64,000 nt of DNA from Variovorax davisae (GCF_030316845.1 NZ_JASZYS010000016.1:62001-126000), one strand, 5' to 3'. Shown: positions 13,039 to 21,322, counted from the stretch's first letter. The notes: generated by a model from the sequence alone, not told the origin. Translations and numbers: made by a program.

Positions 13039-13500
13039 ATGACGCCCGAACTCCCCGCAGGCAGCCAGATCGCCGTGCTCGGCGCCGAAGGCACCGGCAG
13101 GACGGCGCTGGCGAACGCGCTCGCGCAGCGGCTGCGACAACAGGGCATCGCCGTCGTCGACGGCTCGACGACCCCCATAACGCTGCCGAGCGGCTGCGCC
13201 TTCACGCTGCTGATGGGGCTGGACCTTCCATTGGCCGACGCCGAAGCCCTGCAACAGCGGGAGCAGGCCGACGCGCTGCTGCGCGATGCGCTGGCGACGG
13301 CCCGACGGCCTTTCGCCGTCGTCCACGGCCGCGGTCCCGAGCGCCTCGCCAACGCCCTTCGGGCGCTCGGGCTCGGTAGCACCGAGCCATCCCGCGGCGC
13401 GGCCGCCTGGTCTTGCGACAAGTGCTCCGACCCGGCGTGCGAGCATCGGCTCTTCACCGACCTGCTGCGCCGGCGGGCCGAAGCCGGCACCGATTCATGA
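13039..13500 (+). CDS. small P-loop protein with C-terminal Cys/His motif, function unknown
   Basis: A 153-residue protein with a recognisable P-loop, GAEGTGRT (15-22), in which the usual Walker A lysine is arginine (R21). A hydrophobic strand ending in LMGLD (D62) could serve as Walker B. The C-terminus carries a CxxCx4CxH cluster (C126, C129, C134, H136) that looks like a zinc site. No membrane segment. It follows ftsB by 21 bp and precedes an FMN reductase by 19 bp, so the three may be cotranscribed. It resembles the nucleotide-binding half of small kinases, but I cannot assign a family. Confidence 0.8.
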   Translation: MTPELPAGSQIAVLGAEGTGRTALANALAQRLRQQGIAVVDGSTTPITLPSGCAFTLLMGLDLPLADAEALQQREQADALLRDALATARRPFAVVHGRGPERLANALRALGLGSTEPSRGAAAWSCDKCSDPACEHRLFTDLLRRRAEAGTDS

Positions 13501-13519
13501 AGACAAGGGGGAAGACGCA

Positions 13520-14110
13520 ATGAGTGACAAGATCCTGGTGTTCTACGGCTCCTACCGGTCGGACCGCATGGGCATCCGCCTGGCCGACTACCTGGTCGCC
13601 GGCCTGCGGGCGCGGGGCGCCGAGGCCGATCTGGTGGACGCCATGCAGGTCGGCCTGCCGATGCTCGACCGCATGTACAAGGAATACCCGAAGGGCAGCG
13701 CGCCGGCGCCCATGGAGGCCCTGGCCGAGAAGATCCGCACTGCCGACGCCTTCGTCTTCGTGACCGGCGAGTACAACTGGGGCCCGCAACCCGGCCTCAA
13801 GAACCTGACGGACCACTTCCTCGAAGAGTGGTTCTGGCGCCCGGCCGCGGTCGCCAGCTATTCGGCCGGGCGCTTCTCCGGCGTTCGCTCGGGCACCGTG
13901 TGGCATTCGATCCTGTCCGAGATGGGCATGGTCGTCGTGTCGAGCACCCTCGCGGTCGGTCCGATCTCGCAGACGCTCGATGCCGATGCCCGGCCGACCA
14001 GCGGCGCGGGCGAAGCGCTCGATCGGTCTTTCGTGCGTTTCGCCGACGACCTGGCATGGTGGACCGAGGCCGCGCGCGCGCAGCGGACGAAGAAGGCGCC
14101 CCCCTACTAG
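13520..14110 (+). CDS. NADPH-dependent FMN reductase family flavoprotein
   Basis: A 196-residue flavodoxin-like reductase. The N-terminal phosphate-binding loop GSYRSDRMG (9-17) and the flavin-contacting EYNWGPQPGLKN segment (about 79-90) are those of the NAD(P)H:FMN oxidoreductase family (SsuE/ArsH/YieF-like). Such enzymes supply reduced flavin or detoxify quinones and nitro compounds; the specific role here is unknown. Start ATG 13520 is preceded by AAGGGGGAAG. A 112-bp gap with no clear signal follows. Confidence 0.85.
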   Translation: MSDKILVFYGSYRSDRMGIRLADYLVAGLRARGAEADLVDAMQVGLPMLDRMYKEYPKGSAPAPMEALAEKIRTADAFVFVTGEYNWGPQPGLKNLTDHFLEEWFWRPAAVASYSAGRFSGVRSGTVWHSILSEMGMVVVSSTLAVGPISQTLDADARPTSGAGEALDRSFVRFADDLAWWTEAARAQRTKKAPPY

Positions 14111-14222
14111 GGGCCGCAGCAGCCGATCCCGCACGTGACAGGATGTCAACGCTGTCCACCGGCACCGCGGCCGGGGCGTTAGGACTACCATGGGCGTTTT
14201 CGCGCCCCTTCCGGAGACATCC

Positions 14223-14636
14223 TTGAGCTTTCATCGCGCCGCATTCGCCAACTGGGCCGCTTCGGCCGCCGTCGTGGCGGCCACCCTGTCGATGGCCGCG
14301 GCCGCCCATGCCGAAGTCAATTTTTCGATCGGCGTCGGTGGCCCGGTCTACGAGCAACCGGCCCCGGTCTATGTGAATCCGCCGCCGGTCTACTACCAGC
14401 CCGCGCCGCCCGTGTACTACCAGCCCGCGCCACCGGTGTATTACCAGCCGGCGCCGCCGGCCTACTACCAGCCACCGCCGCCCGCCTACTACCGCCCGGC
14501 GCAGCCCTACTACCCGCCGTCCGGTGGACGGCCAAGGCTGAGCGACATGCAGCAGCGCGCGCTGGACAACTGCAGCCTGCTGGCCCCGCGCGAACAGGGA
14601 AGGTGCCGGGCCACGGTCCTGTCGACCACCCGCTAG
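14223..14636 (+). CDS. exported Pro/Tyr-rich repeat protein
   Basis: A 137-residue exported protein of unknown function. The TTG start at 14223 has GGAG 7 nt upstream and gives a clean signal peptide ending AAAAHA (about residue 30). It is followed by five imperfect repeats of PPVYYQPA (about 54-93) and a short C-terminal domain with two cysteines (NCSLL and GRCRAT). An ATG 33 nt upstream is in frame but has no ribosome site. Similar Tyr/Pro-rich periplasmic or surface proteins are common and poorly characterised in Burkholderiales. Confidence 0.75.
   Translation: MSFHRAAFANWAASAAVVAATLSMAAAAHAEVNFSIGVGGPVYEQPAPVYVNPPPVYYQPAPPVYYQPAPPVYYQPAPPAYYQPPPPAYYRPAQPYYPPSGGRPRLSDMQQRALDNCSLLAPREQGRCRATVLSTTR
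14382..14501 (+). repeat. five 24-bp tandem coding repeats
   Basis: Five head-to-tail 24-bp units beginning at 14382, 14406, 14430, 14454 and 14478, each encoding PPxYYxPx. Units differ mainly at synonymous or Val/Ala positions, so the repeat is under protein-level selection but could expand or contract without frameshift. Confidence 0.85.
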
Positions 14637-14646
14637 CGCCCTGCCC

Positions 14647-15645
14647 CTACTGAACCACGGCGCTTCCCGGCATCTGGTCGCCAGGCGCCGTGAAGATCTG
14701 CGCCGCATCGACCGCGTCGAAGCGGTACTGCTTGCCGCAGAAGTCGCAGCCGACCTCGATCTCGCCGCGCTCGGCCAGGATGCCCTCGGCCTCCTCGATG
14801 CCCAGCCCGCGGATCATGTTGGCAACCCGGGCGCGGCCGCAGGTGCAGGCGAAATGCGGCCCCAGCAGGCCGGCCTGCGGCTCGAAGCGCAGCAGCTTTT
14901 CTTCCCAGAACAGGCGGCGCAGGATGGTGTCGACATCGAGCGTCAGCAGTTCGTCGCGTGTCAGGCTGGACGCCAGGATCGAGATCCGGTTGTAGTCCTC
15001 GTTGCGCCCGATCTGGTCCTCGTTGGCCTGGTCGTGGTCGCTGCCCGAGGTGCCTTCGAGATTGCCCTCCCCCTTGACCGGCAGGCGCTGGATGAGCAAC
15101 CCCGCCGCCACCTTGTCGTCGGCGGCCAGCACCAGCGTGGTGTCGAGTTGCTCGCTTTGCAGCATGTAGTGCTGCAGCACCTCGCTCAGGCGCCCGAGCT
15201 TCTCGCCATGGTCGCCGAACAGCGGCACCACGCCCTGGTACGGGGTGGCGCCCGGCAGCTTGTCCTTGGGGTCGAGCGTGATCGCGCAGCGGCCCTTGTT
15301 GCCCGCGTTGACCATCTCGGGCAGGCGGGCATCGGCCGGCAGGTCGCCGACCACCTTGGCGGTGGCGCGCAGGCTCAGGTCGGGCTTGGCCTCGGCCACC
15401 GCGATCTTGACCGGCCCGTCGCCGAAGATCTGCAGGATCAGCGCCCCGTTGAACTTGATGTTGGCCTGCATCAGCGCGGCCGCTGCCGTCATCTCGCCCA
15501 GCAGTTCGGCCACCGGCGGCGGATAGGCGCCGGTGGCGGTGTTCGACGCCCGCCGCGCCAGGATTTCCTGCCAGGCATCGGTCAGGCGGACGATCATGCC
15601 GCGCACCGGCATGCCGTCGAACAGGAACTTGTGCAACTCACTCAA
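14647..15645 (-). CDS. hslO: Hsp33 redox-regulated chaperone
   Basis: Holdase chaperone switched on by oxidation and heat. The 332-residue protein has the N-terminal substrate domain and the C-terminal zinc switch with the four conserved cysteines C267 and C269 (CTC) and C300 and C303 (CDFC). The start is TTG at 15645; the coding region lies 23 bp downstream of the gamma-carbonic anhydrase on the same strand, so both may be cotranscribed. Confidence 0.95.
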   Translation of the reverse strand: MSELHKFLFDGMPVRGMIVRLTDAWQEILARRASNTATGAYPPPVAELLGEMTAAAALMQANIKFNGALILQIFGDGPVKIAVAEAKPDLSLRATAKVVGDLPADARLPEMVNAGNKGRCAITLDPKDKLPGATPYQGVVPLFGDHGEKLGRLSEVLQHYMLQSEQLDTTLVLAADDKVAAGLLIQRLPVKGEGNLEGTSGSDHDQANEDQIGRNEDYNRISILASSLTRDELLTLDVDTILRRLFWEEKLLRFEPQAGLLGPHFACTCGRARVANMIRGLGIEEAEGILAERGEIEVGCDFCGKQYRFDAVDAAQIFTAPGDQMPGSAVVQ

Positions 15646-15668
15646 GGGGAACTCGCTCTCCCGCCGTG

Positions 15669-16193
15669 TCAGGCGATCTTCTTCAGGCCCTTCGCGAAGC
15701 GATGGGCGTTTTCCACATAGTGCTCGGCGCTCTGCCGCAGCTTGGCGGCAGCCGCATCGTCGAGCGTGCGCACCACCTTGGCCGGCGAGCCGATGATCAG
15801 CGAGTTGTCGGGAAACTCCTTGCCCTCGGTCACCACGCTGCCAGCGCCAACGATCGAATTGCGGCCGATCTTCGCGTTATTCAAGACCACCGCCTGGATC
15901 CCGATCAGCGAGTTGTCGCCGACTGTGCAGCCATGCAGCATGACCTGGTGGCCCACCGTCACGTTGTCGCCGATGGTCAGCGGGCAGCCGACGTCGGCAT
16001 GCAGCACCGACAGGTCTTGGATGTTGCTGTTGCGCCCGATGCTGAGCACCTCGGTGTCGCCACGCAGCACGGCGCCGAACCAGACGCTGGCGTTCTCGGC
16101 CAGCTTCACGTTGCCGATGACCTGGGCGCTGTCGGCGACCCAGGCGCCGTCGGCCAGTTGCGGCGCCACGCCGTCGAGTTCGTAGAGGGCCAT
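15669..16193 (-). CDS. gamma carbonic anhydrase family protein
   Basis: Left-handed beta-helix hexapeptide protein of 174 residues. The three zinc histidines of the family are H65 (VLHAD), H82 (VGHQ) and H87 (LHGC), and the conserved Arg-Asp is RGD near 44-46, so metal binding should be intact. Homologues (YrdA, PaaY, CaiE-like) include active carbonic anhydrases and thioesterases; activity here is not certain. Start ATG 16193 has GGAG about 10 nt upstream on the minus strand. Divergent from the DUF455 gene. Confidence 0.9.
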   Translation of the reverse strand: MALYELDGVAPQLADGAWVADSAQVIGNVKLAENASVWFGAVLRGDTEVLSIGRNSNIQDLSVLHADVGCPLTIGDNVTVGHQVMLHGCTVGDNSLIGIQAVVLNNAKIGRNSIVGAGSVVTEGKEFPDNSLIIGSPAKVVRTLDDAAAAKLRQSAEHYVENAHRFAKGLKKIA

Positions 16194-16220
16194 CGCGAGT
16201 GTCTCCAATTGAACGAAAAC

Positions 16221-16226
16221 TAGAAT
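16221..16226 (+). promoter_or_regulatory. -10-like element of the DUF455 gene (TAGAAT, 7 nt before ATG)
   Basis: TAGAAT followed by seven bases and the ATG at 16234. A GGG sits too close to the ATG to act as a ribosome site, so a leaderless or near-leaderless transcript is predicted. Confidence 0.42.
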
Positions 16227-16233
16227 TGTAGGG

Positions 16234-17037
16234 ATGCATCCCCGTCTTGGCGCCCTGGCCGCGCTGCGCCTCACCGACCCCGAAGCCAAGGTCGCCGCCA
16301 CCCGCGCGGCCTGCGCCTCCCTCGGCCCGCAGCCGCTGGACCTGCGGCCGTTGCGCACGGCAGGCGACGACGCCGCCGTGCCCGGCCGGCCCGAGCGCCC
16401 GCTGCGGGTCTCGGCCACCGCGGTCGAGAAGCGCTCGCCGTTCACGCCAGAGGGGCGCGCCGCGCTGATCCATTCGATCTGCCACATCGAGTTCAATGCG
16501 ATCAACCTGGCGCTCGATGCCGCCTGGCGCTTCGACGGCATGCCGGAGGATTTCTACCGCGACTGGCTGCGCGTCGCCGACGAGGAGGCGCAGCACTTCA
16601 CCTTGCTGCACGAGCACCTGCAGGCGATGGGCCACCGCTACGGCGACTTCACCGGCCACGACGGCCTGTGGGCCATGTGCGAGAAAACCAAAGACGACAT
16701 CGTGGCCAGGATGGCCCTGGTGCCGCGCACCCTCGAGGCGCGCGGCCTCGACGCGACGCCGCTGATCCAGGCCAAGCTGCGTCGCGTGAACACGCCCGAT
16801 GCGCTGGCGGCCTGCGCCATCCTCGACATCATCCTGCGCGACGAGATCGGCCACGTGGCCATCGGCAACCGCTGGTACCGCTGGCTGTGCGAGCGCGACG
16901 GATTCGATCCGGTCGCGCACTACCGCGTGCTGTATCGGCGGCACGAGGCGCCGCGCCTGCGGGCGCCGTTCAATCTCGAGGCCCGCGCCCTCGCCGGCTT
17001 CACCGAAGAAGAACTCGGCGCGCTCGCGCAACCCTGA
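16234..17037 (+). CDS. DUF455 ferritin-like domain protein
   Basis: A 267-residue protein with a ferritin-like four-helix bundle. Probable di-iron ligands are E86 (HIEFNAI), E118 and H121 (EEAQHF), and E204 and H207 (RDEIGH), two ExxH motifs plus an extra glutamate as in ferritin-like oxygenases. The family is widespread in Proteobacteria but its reaction is not firmly known; some relatives resemble the tRNA hydroxylase MiaE. It converges with the MaoC gene with only 6 bp between stops. Confidence 0.85.
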   Translation: MHPRLGALAALRLTDPEAKVAATRAACASLGPQPLDLRPLRTAGDDAAVPGRPERPLRVSATAVEKRSPFTPEGRAALIHSICHIEFNAINLALDAAWRFDGMPEDFYRDWLRVADEEAQHFTLLHEHLQAMGHRYGDFTGHDGLWAMCEKTKDDIVARMALVPRTLEARGLDATPLIQAKLRRVNTPDALAACAILDIILRDEIGHVAIGNRWYRWLCERDGFDPVAHYRVLYRRHEAPRLRAPFNLEARALAGFTEEELGALAQP

Positions 17038-17043
17038 AGCTGC

Positions 17044-17505
17044 TCAAGCCGGCCGCCGCGACACCACCAGCTTGGGCGAGAAGCGCTGCACCACTTCGCC
17101 GCGCTGGTTGAGGGTGTCGCAGCGCATCTGCACCATGCCGCGCCCGGGCTTCGAGCGCGAGGGCGTCACCTCGACCACTTCGCTTTCGACATGCAGCACA
17201 TCGCCCGGCCGGGTCGGCCGGGGCCAGCTCAGTTCGCCGCCCGAGCCGATCACGCCGTCGGCGAGCGGGATGCCGCTGTCGACCAGCAGCCGCATCGTGA
17301 TCGCCGCCGTGTGCCAGCCGCTGGCCGCCAGGCCCTGAAAGAAGGTGTGCTTGGCGGCCTCGGGGTCCAGGTGGAAGGGCTGCGGGTCGAAGCGGGTCGC
17401 GAAGTCGATGATCTGCGCGGCGTCCAGCGCATGCTCGCGGCTGGTGAAGCGGTCGCCGGGCTTCAGGTCTTCGAGGTACAGCTTCGGGGCGTCGGTGGCG
17501 GGCAT
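17044..17505 (-). CDS. MaoC family dehydratase
   Basis: Hot-dog-fold enoyl-CoA hydratase/dehydratase of 153 residues. The (R)-hydratase signature is present: D40 and H45 in RFDPQPFHLD, followed by a FQGLAASGWHTA loop. It lies 36 bp downstream of a thiolase on the same strand; together they could hydrate and cleave an acyl-CoA in beta-oxidation or an aromatic side-chain pathway. The pair is probably controlled by the TetR regulator upstream through the shared operator. Confidence 0.88.
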   Translation of the reverse strand: MPATDAPKLYLEDLKPGDRFTSREHALDAAQIIDFATRFDPQPFHLDPEAAKHTFFQGLAASGWHTAAITMRLLVDSGIPLADGVIGSGGELSWPRPTRPGDVLHVESEVVEVTPSRSKPGRGMVQMRCDTLNQRGEVVQRFSPKLVVSRRPA

Positions 17506-17541
17506 GTCGGTCTCCTCATGTCGTTGCAGCGGCCCGGGTCT

Positions 17542-18675
17542 TCAAACCCGCTCGAGCACGGTCGCGATGCCCTGCCCGCCGCCGATGCACTGGGTGGCCA
17601 GCGCATAGCGGCCATTCTCACGCACCAGCAGCGAGGCTGCCTTGCCGGTGATGCGGGCGCCGGTGGCACCCAGCGGATGGCCGATCGAGAGGCCGCCGCC
17701 GTCGAGGTTGACCTTGGCCGGATCGAGCCCGAGGTCGCGGATGCAGGCCAGCGCCTGCGACGAGAAGGCCTCGTTGATCTCGATCACGTCGAGGTCGGCC
17801 ACCGCCAGCCCGGCGCGCGCCAGCGCCTTGCGCGTGGCCGGGATCGGGCCGATGCCCATCACCGCCGGATCGACGCCGACCGACGCGAACGACCGGATCC
17901 GCGCCAGCGCCTGCAGCCCGTGCCGGGCCGCGAAGGCGTCGCTCGTGACCAGCACCGCCGCGGCGCCGTCGGTCAGCGGCGACGAGGTGCCGGCCGTGAC
18001 CACGCCGTCGGGCCGGAACGCGGGACGCAAGGCCGCCAGCGCCTCGGCCGAGGTCGCGGGCCGGATGCAGCCGTCGGCCTCGACGCGGTCGCCGTTCGGC
18101 AGCGCGATGGCGACGATCTCCCCGGCCAGCCGGCCCTGCGCGCGCGCCTCGGCGGCCTTGCGGTGGGATTGCACCGCCAGTGCCTCCTGGTCGCCGCGGC
18201 TCACGTTCCAGCGCTGCGCCACGTTCTCGGCGGTCTCGCCCATCGAGATGTAGGCGTCGCTGCCGGCCAGCAGTTCGGGGTTGGGCGAGAAGTTGAAGCC
18301 GCCCTGGGGCACCATCGTCATCGACTCCACCCCGACACACAGGAAGGCGTCGCCCATGCCGGCCTCGATCTGCGCGGCCGCGATGTGCACCGCCTGCATC
18401 GACGAGCCGCAGAAGCGGTTGACCGTCATGCCGCCGACCTCCTGCGGCAAGCCGGCCAGCAGCCCGACGATCCGCGCCAGGTTGTTGCCCTGTGCCGCTT
18501 CAGGGTAGGCACAGCCGAGGATCAGGTCCTCGATCAGCGCCGGGTCGAGATCGGTGCGCGCGAGCAGGCCACCCACCACCTGCGCGGCCAGCGTGTCGGG
18601 CCGGACCTCGGCCAGGGCGCCCTTGCGGGCGAAATGGAAGGGGGAACGGGCATAACCGGCGATGACGGCTTTCAT
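17542..18675 (-). CDS. acetyl-CoA C-acyltransferase (thiolase)
   Basis: Thiolytically cleaves (or condenses) 3-ketoacyl-CoA. The 377-residue protein has all catalytic residues: nucleophile C89 (NRFCGSS), H333 (GHPLGATGAR) and C363 (CIGGGQG). It is the first gene of a thiolase-MaoC unit. A palindromic site, CTACC-N8-GGTAG, lies 19-36 nt upstream of its ATG and matches the site at the tetR promoter, so acyl-CoA-responsive TetR repression is likely. A FadA-type degradative role fits better than PHB synthesis given the FadR-like TetR neighbour. Confidence 0.92.
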   Translation of the reverse strand: MKAVIAGYARSPFHFARKGALAEVRPDTLAAQVVGGLLARTDLDPALIEDLILGCAYPEAAQGNNLARIVGLLAGLPQEVGGMTVNRFCGSSMQAVHIAAAQIEAGMGDAFLCVGVESMTMVPQGGFNFSPNPELLAGSDAYISMGETAENVAQRWNVSRGDQEALAVQSHRKAAEARAQGRLAGEIVAIALPNGDRVEADGCIRPATSAEALAALRPAFRPDGVVTAGTSSPLTDGAAAVLVTSDAFAARHGLQALARIRSFASVGVDPAVMGIGPIPATRKALARAGLAVADLDVIEINEAFSSQALACIRDLGLDPAKVNLDGGGLSIGHPLGATGARITGKAASLLVRENGRYALATQCIGGGQGIATVLERV

Positions 18676-18693
18676 GGATTTTTCTCCGATTCG

Positions 18694-18711
18694 CTACCAA
18701 CCAATAGGTAG
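18694..18711 (-). promoter_or_regulatory. TetR operator upstream of the thiolase
   Basis: CTACC-N8-GGTAG inverted repeat (18694-18698 and 18707-18711), in the thiolase leader. The same format occurs at 19329-19346 over the tetR promoter. Binding there should repress the thiolase-MaoC unit. Confidence 0.75.
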
Positions 18712-18722
18712 TTTATGTTGAC

Positions 18723-18747
18723 AAAAAAGAGGCACGCCTGGCGTGCC
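18723..18747 (-). terminator. intrinsic terminator of tetR
   Basis: GGCACG/CGTGCC core stem (extended pairing 18731-18747) followed on the minus strand by TCTTTTTT (18723-18730). Located 18 bp past the tetR stop and just before the thiolase promoter. Confidence 0.85.
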
Positions 18748-18764
18748 GCTAGCTCACGCGCTGT

Positions 18765-19328
18765 TCAGGCCGCCAAGGACGGCCTCAGTTGTTCGATGGC
18801 CTCGTCGAAATCCTCGACCCGGCCGGTCATCCGCGCCGCGAGCAACGCACCCTGGCAGACGGCGAACACGTAGGCGGCCGACGCCGCGGTGCGCCCGCCC
18901 GGCGACAAGGCGCCCAGCACGCCGCTGAGCCACAGGATCTGCGTGCCGCGCAAGTCGCGCACGGCGCCCCGCAGTTCTTCGTCGATGCAGTCCCAGCCCG
19001 GTGCCAGCGCGCCGGCGGGGCAGACGCTCTCGCCGGCACGCAGGCCGTTGCGGTACATCCGGAAGTAGGCCTCCAGCGCGGCCTGCGGCGCGCGCGGCTT
19101 GGCGGCGGTCCAGTCCTTGAAGGCCTGGGTCGCGGTGCGCAGCACCTCGACGCCGAGCGCCTCCTTGGTCGGGAAGTGGTGGTAGAGGCTGGCCTTGCGG
19201 ATGCCGACCTGGTCGGCCACGTCCTGGAAGCTGAAGCCGAGGTAGGAGCGGGTCTGGATCAGTTCCCGCGCCACCTGCAGGATCTGCTCGCGGGTGGTGG
19301 CACCGGCCAGGGTGTTTGCTGCGATCAT
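18765..19328 (-). CDS. TetR/AcrR family transcriptional repressor
   Basis: A 187-residue regulator with the N-terminal TetR helix-turn-helix (about 26-58; SFQDVADQVGIRKASLYHHF) and a divergent C-terminal ligand domain. It is likely autoregulated and a repressor of the adjacent thiolase-MaoC unit, since both promoters hold CTACC-N8-GGTAG. Its -10 (TATAGT) ends 6 nt before the ATG, so the mRNA is probably leaderless. The natural ligand is likely an acyl-CoA or its precursor, by context only. Confidence 0.9.
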   Translation of the reverse strand: MIAANTLAGATTREQILQVARELIQTRSYLGFSFQDVADQVGIRKASLYHHFPTKEALGVEVLRTATQAFKDWTAAKPRAPQAALEAYFRMYRNGLRAGESVCPAGALAPGWDCIDEELRGAVRDLRGTQILWLSGVLGALSPGGRTAASAAYVFAVCQGALLAARMTGRVEDFDEAIEQLRPSLAA

Positions 19329-19363
19329 CTACCTACTATAAGGTAGGCAATCCAGGAAATCAA
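19329..19363 (-). promoter_or_regulatory. tetR promoter with overlapping operator
   Basis: On the minus strand: TTGATT (19358-19363), 17-bp spacer, TATAGT (19335-19340), then six bases and ATG. The operator CTACC-N8-GGTAG (19329-19346) covers the -10, the classic arrangement for autorepression. This is the best complete promoter in the window. Confidence 0.75.
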
Positions 19364-19379
19364 GCCGGGCCGTACAGGC

Positions 19380-20354
19380 TCAGTCCGACCGGATGCCCGC
19401 CGCCTTCACGATCTTGCCGTTGTTCGCGTACTCGCTCGCGATCTGGTCGGCGAAGCTGTCGGCCCGGCCCCCGGTCGGCACGTTGTCGGTCGCCAGCAGC
19501 TTGGCGCGCAGGTCGGGGCTGGCCAGCGCCTTGTTGATCTCGACGTTGTACTTCTCGATCAGGATGGCCGGCGTGCCGGCCGGCGCGAAGACACCGAACT
19601 GCGAGGACAGGTTGGCCGCCGGATAGCCCAGCTCGGCCAGCGTCGCGACCTTGGGCAGGGTGTCCAGCCGCGCCGGGGCACCGACCGCCAGCGGCCGCAG
19701 CCTGCCGGCCTGGATCTGCGCCGAGACGGTCGGCCCGGCATTGGTCGACAGCACCTCGAACTGGCCGCCGAGCGCGTCGTTGAGCTGCTGGCCGCCGCCC
19801 TTGTACGGAATGTGCGTGATGTCGACCTGGGCCGCCGCGCGCAACTGTTCGAGCACGACGTGGCCCAGCGATGCCTGTCCGGAGGTGGCCCAACGGACCG
19901 CGCCCGGACGCGCCCGGGCGTCGTCCAGCAGGCTGCGCAGGTCGCGCGTGCCGGTCGCCGGCGTGGCCAGCAGCAGCACCGGCGAATACATCACGCTGGC
20001 GACCGGCGCGATGTCCTTGATCGGGTCGAAGGGCGAGCGGCCCAGGTGCGGGTTCAGCACCAGCGGGCTGATCGCCGAAAAGCCCAGCGTGGCGCCATCG
20101 GGCGCCGCCTTGGCGACCGCGTCCATGCCGATGGTGCCGCTGGCGCCGGCCTTGTTCTCGACCACCAGCGTGCTGCCCAGCTGGGCCGCCAGCTTGTCGG
20201 CCAGCGCCCGGGCGACCACGTCGCTGACGCCCCCCGAGGGATAGGCGACCACCAGCCGGATGGTCTTGGGGACCACCTGCGACAGCGCAGCGCCCGAGGC
20301 CAGCATCAGGCCCAGCGCCGCGACGAGCGGTGCGGGACGCAACTTCAGAGACAT
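19380..20354 (-). CDS. Bug-type tripartite tricarboxylate transporter binding protein
   Basis: Periplasmic solute-binding protein of the Bug (TctC) family, 324 residues with a signal peptide cleaved near ASGAALSQ. The family ligand-binding segments VVAYPSGGVSDVVAR and VENKAGASGTIG are present. AGGAG 8 nt before ATG 20354 sets the start. No TctA/TctB membrane genes are near, so it is an orphan receptor, as is typical of this expanded family. It lies 37 bp downstream of xerD on the same strand. Confidence 0.9.
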   Translation of the reverse strand: MSLKLRPAPLVAALGLMLASGAALSQVVPKTIRLVVAYPSGGVSDVVARALADKLAAQLGSTLVVENKAGASGTIGMDAVAKAAPDGATLGFSAISPLVLNPHLGRSPFDPIKDIAPVASVMYSPVLLLATPATGTRDLRSLLDDARARPGAVRWATSGQASLGHVVLEQLRAAAQVDITHIPYKGGGQQLNDALGGQFEVLSTNAGPTVSAQIQAGRLRPLAVGAPARLDTLPKVATLAELGYPAANLSSQFGVFAPAGTPAILIEKYNVEINKALASPDLRAKLLATDNVPTGGRADSFADQIASEYANNGKIVKAAGIRSD

Positions 20355-20391
20355 CGTGAAAACTCCTGGATTCATGCTGCGCATTGTCGTT

Positions 20392-21306
20392 TCAGCCTCG
20401 CGGATGGTGCCGGGCGTGCATCTGCTTGAGCCGCTCGCGCGCCACGTGGGTGTAGATGGTGGTGGTCGAGATGTCGGCATGGCCCAGCAGCAGCTGGACC
20501 GCGCGCAGGTCGGCGCCGTGGTTCAGCAGGTGGGTGGCGAAGGCATGCCGCAGCGTGTGGGGCGACAGCGGCACGTGGATGCCGGCCGCCAGGGCGTTCT
20601 TCTTCACGATGACCCAGAACATCACGCGCGTCATGCCGGCGCCGCGTGCGGTCACGAACAGGTCGGGCGTCTGCTGGCCGTCGAGGATCAGCGGCCGGGC
20701 GTCGTGCAGGTAGCGCTCGATCCAGCGCCGCGCCTCGCCGCCGAAGGGCACCAGCCGCTCCTTGCTGCCCTTGCCGAGCACCCGGATCACGCCGTCGTTG
20801 AGGCTCAGCTCGAACACCTTGAGCGACACCAGTTCGCTGACCCGCAGGCCGCTGGCATACATCAGCTCGAGCATCGCGCGGTCGCGCAGGCCCAGCGGCG
20901 TGTCGATGTCGGGCGCGGCCAGCAGGTCGTCGACCTGCTGCTCCGACAGCGTCTTGATCGCGCGCGGCATCTGCCGGGCCGGGGCCAGCCGCAGGCTCGG
21001 GTCGGCCGCAATGCGATGCTCGCGCAGGGCCCATCGGTAGTAGCGCTTGAACACCGTGAGCCGGCGGTTGGCCGAGGTCGCCTTGCCTTTGTCGGACAGG
21101 CGGGCGCCCATGTAGGCCTGCAAGTCGTTCTCGAGCGCGGCGTTCAGCGGCTTGCCGCGCTGCGCGTGCAGCCACTGGGCGAACAGCGCGAGATCGCGGC
21201 GGTAGGCGGCCAGCGTGTTCTTCGACAGGCCGTCCTCGAGCCACAGCGCGTCGACGAAATCGTCGATCTCCGGGATCTCGAGCGGTGCTGCGATGGCCTC
21301 TGTCAT
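20392..21306 (-). CDS. xerD: site-specific tyrosine recombinase XerD
   Basis: Chromosome-dimer resolving recombinase that acts with XerC at dif. The 304-residue chain has the N-terminal core-binding domain (about 10-100) and catalytic domain with R155 (SGLRVSE), a lysine near 179-182 (GKGSKER), H250 and R253 (SPHTLRHAF), H276 (LLGHADIS) and the nucleophile Y285. Start is taken at ATG 21306; an upstream ATG six codons earlier lacks a ribosome site. A -10-like TATCTT lies 8 nt upstream. Confidence 0.93.
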   Translation of the reverse strand: MTEAIAAPLEIPEIDDFVDALWLEDGLSKNTLAAYRRDLALFAQWLHAQRGKPLNAALENDLQAYMGARLSDKGKATSANRRLTVFKRYYRWALREHRIAADPSLRLAPARQMPRAIKTLSEQQVDDLLAAPDIDTPLGLRDRAMLELMYASGLRVSELVSLKVFELSLNDGVIRVLGKGSKERLVPFGGEARRWIERYLHDARPLILDGQQTPDLFVTARGAGMTRVMFWVIVKKNALAAGIHVPLSPHTLRHAFATHLLNHGADLRAVQLLLGHADISTTTIYTHVARERLKQMHARHHPRG

Positions 21307-21322
21307 GGGGCGCAAAGATAGC

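Noticed and set aside
14382-14501. CRISPR-like array
   Set aside because: Repeats are contiguous 24-bp coding units without unique spacers; no cas genes.
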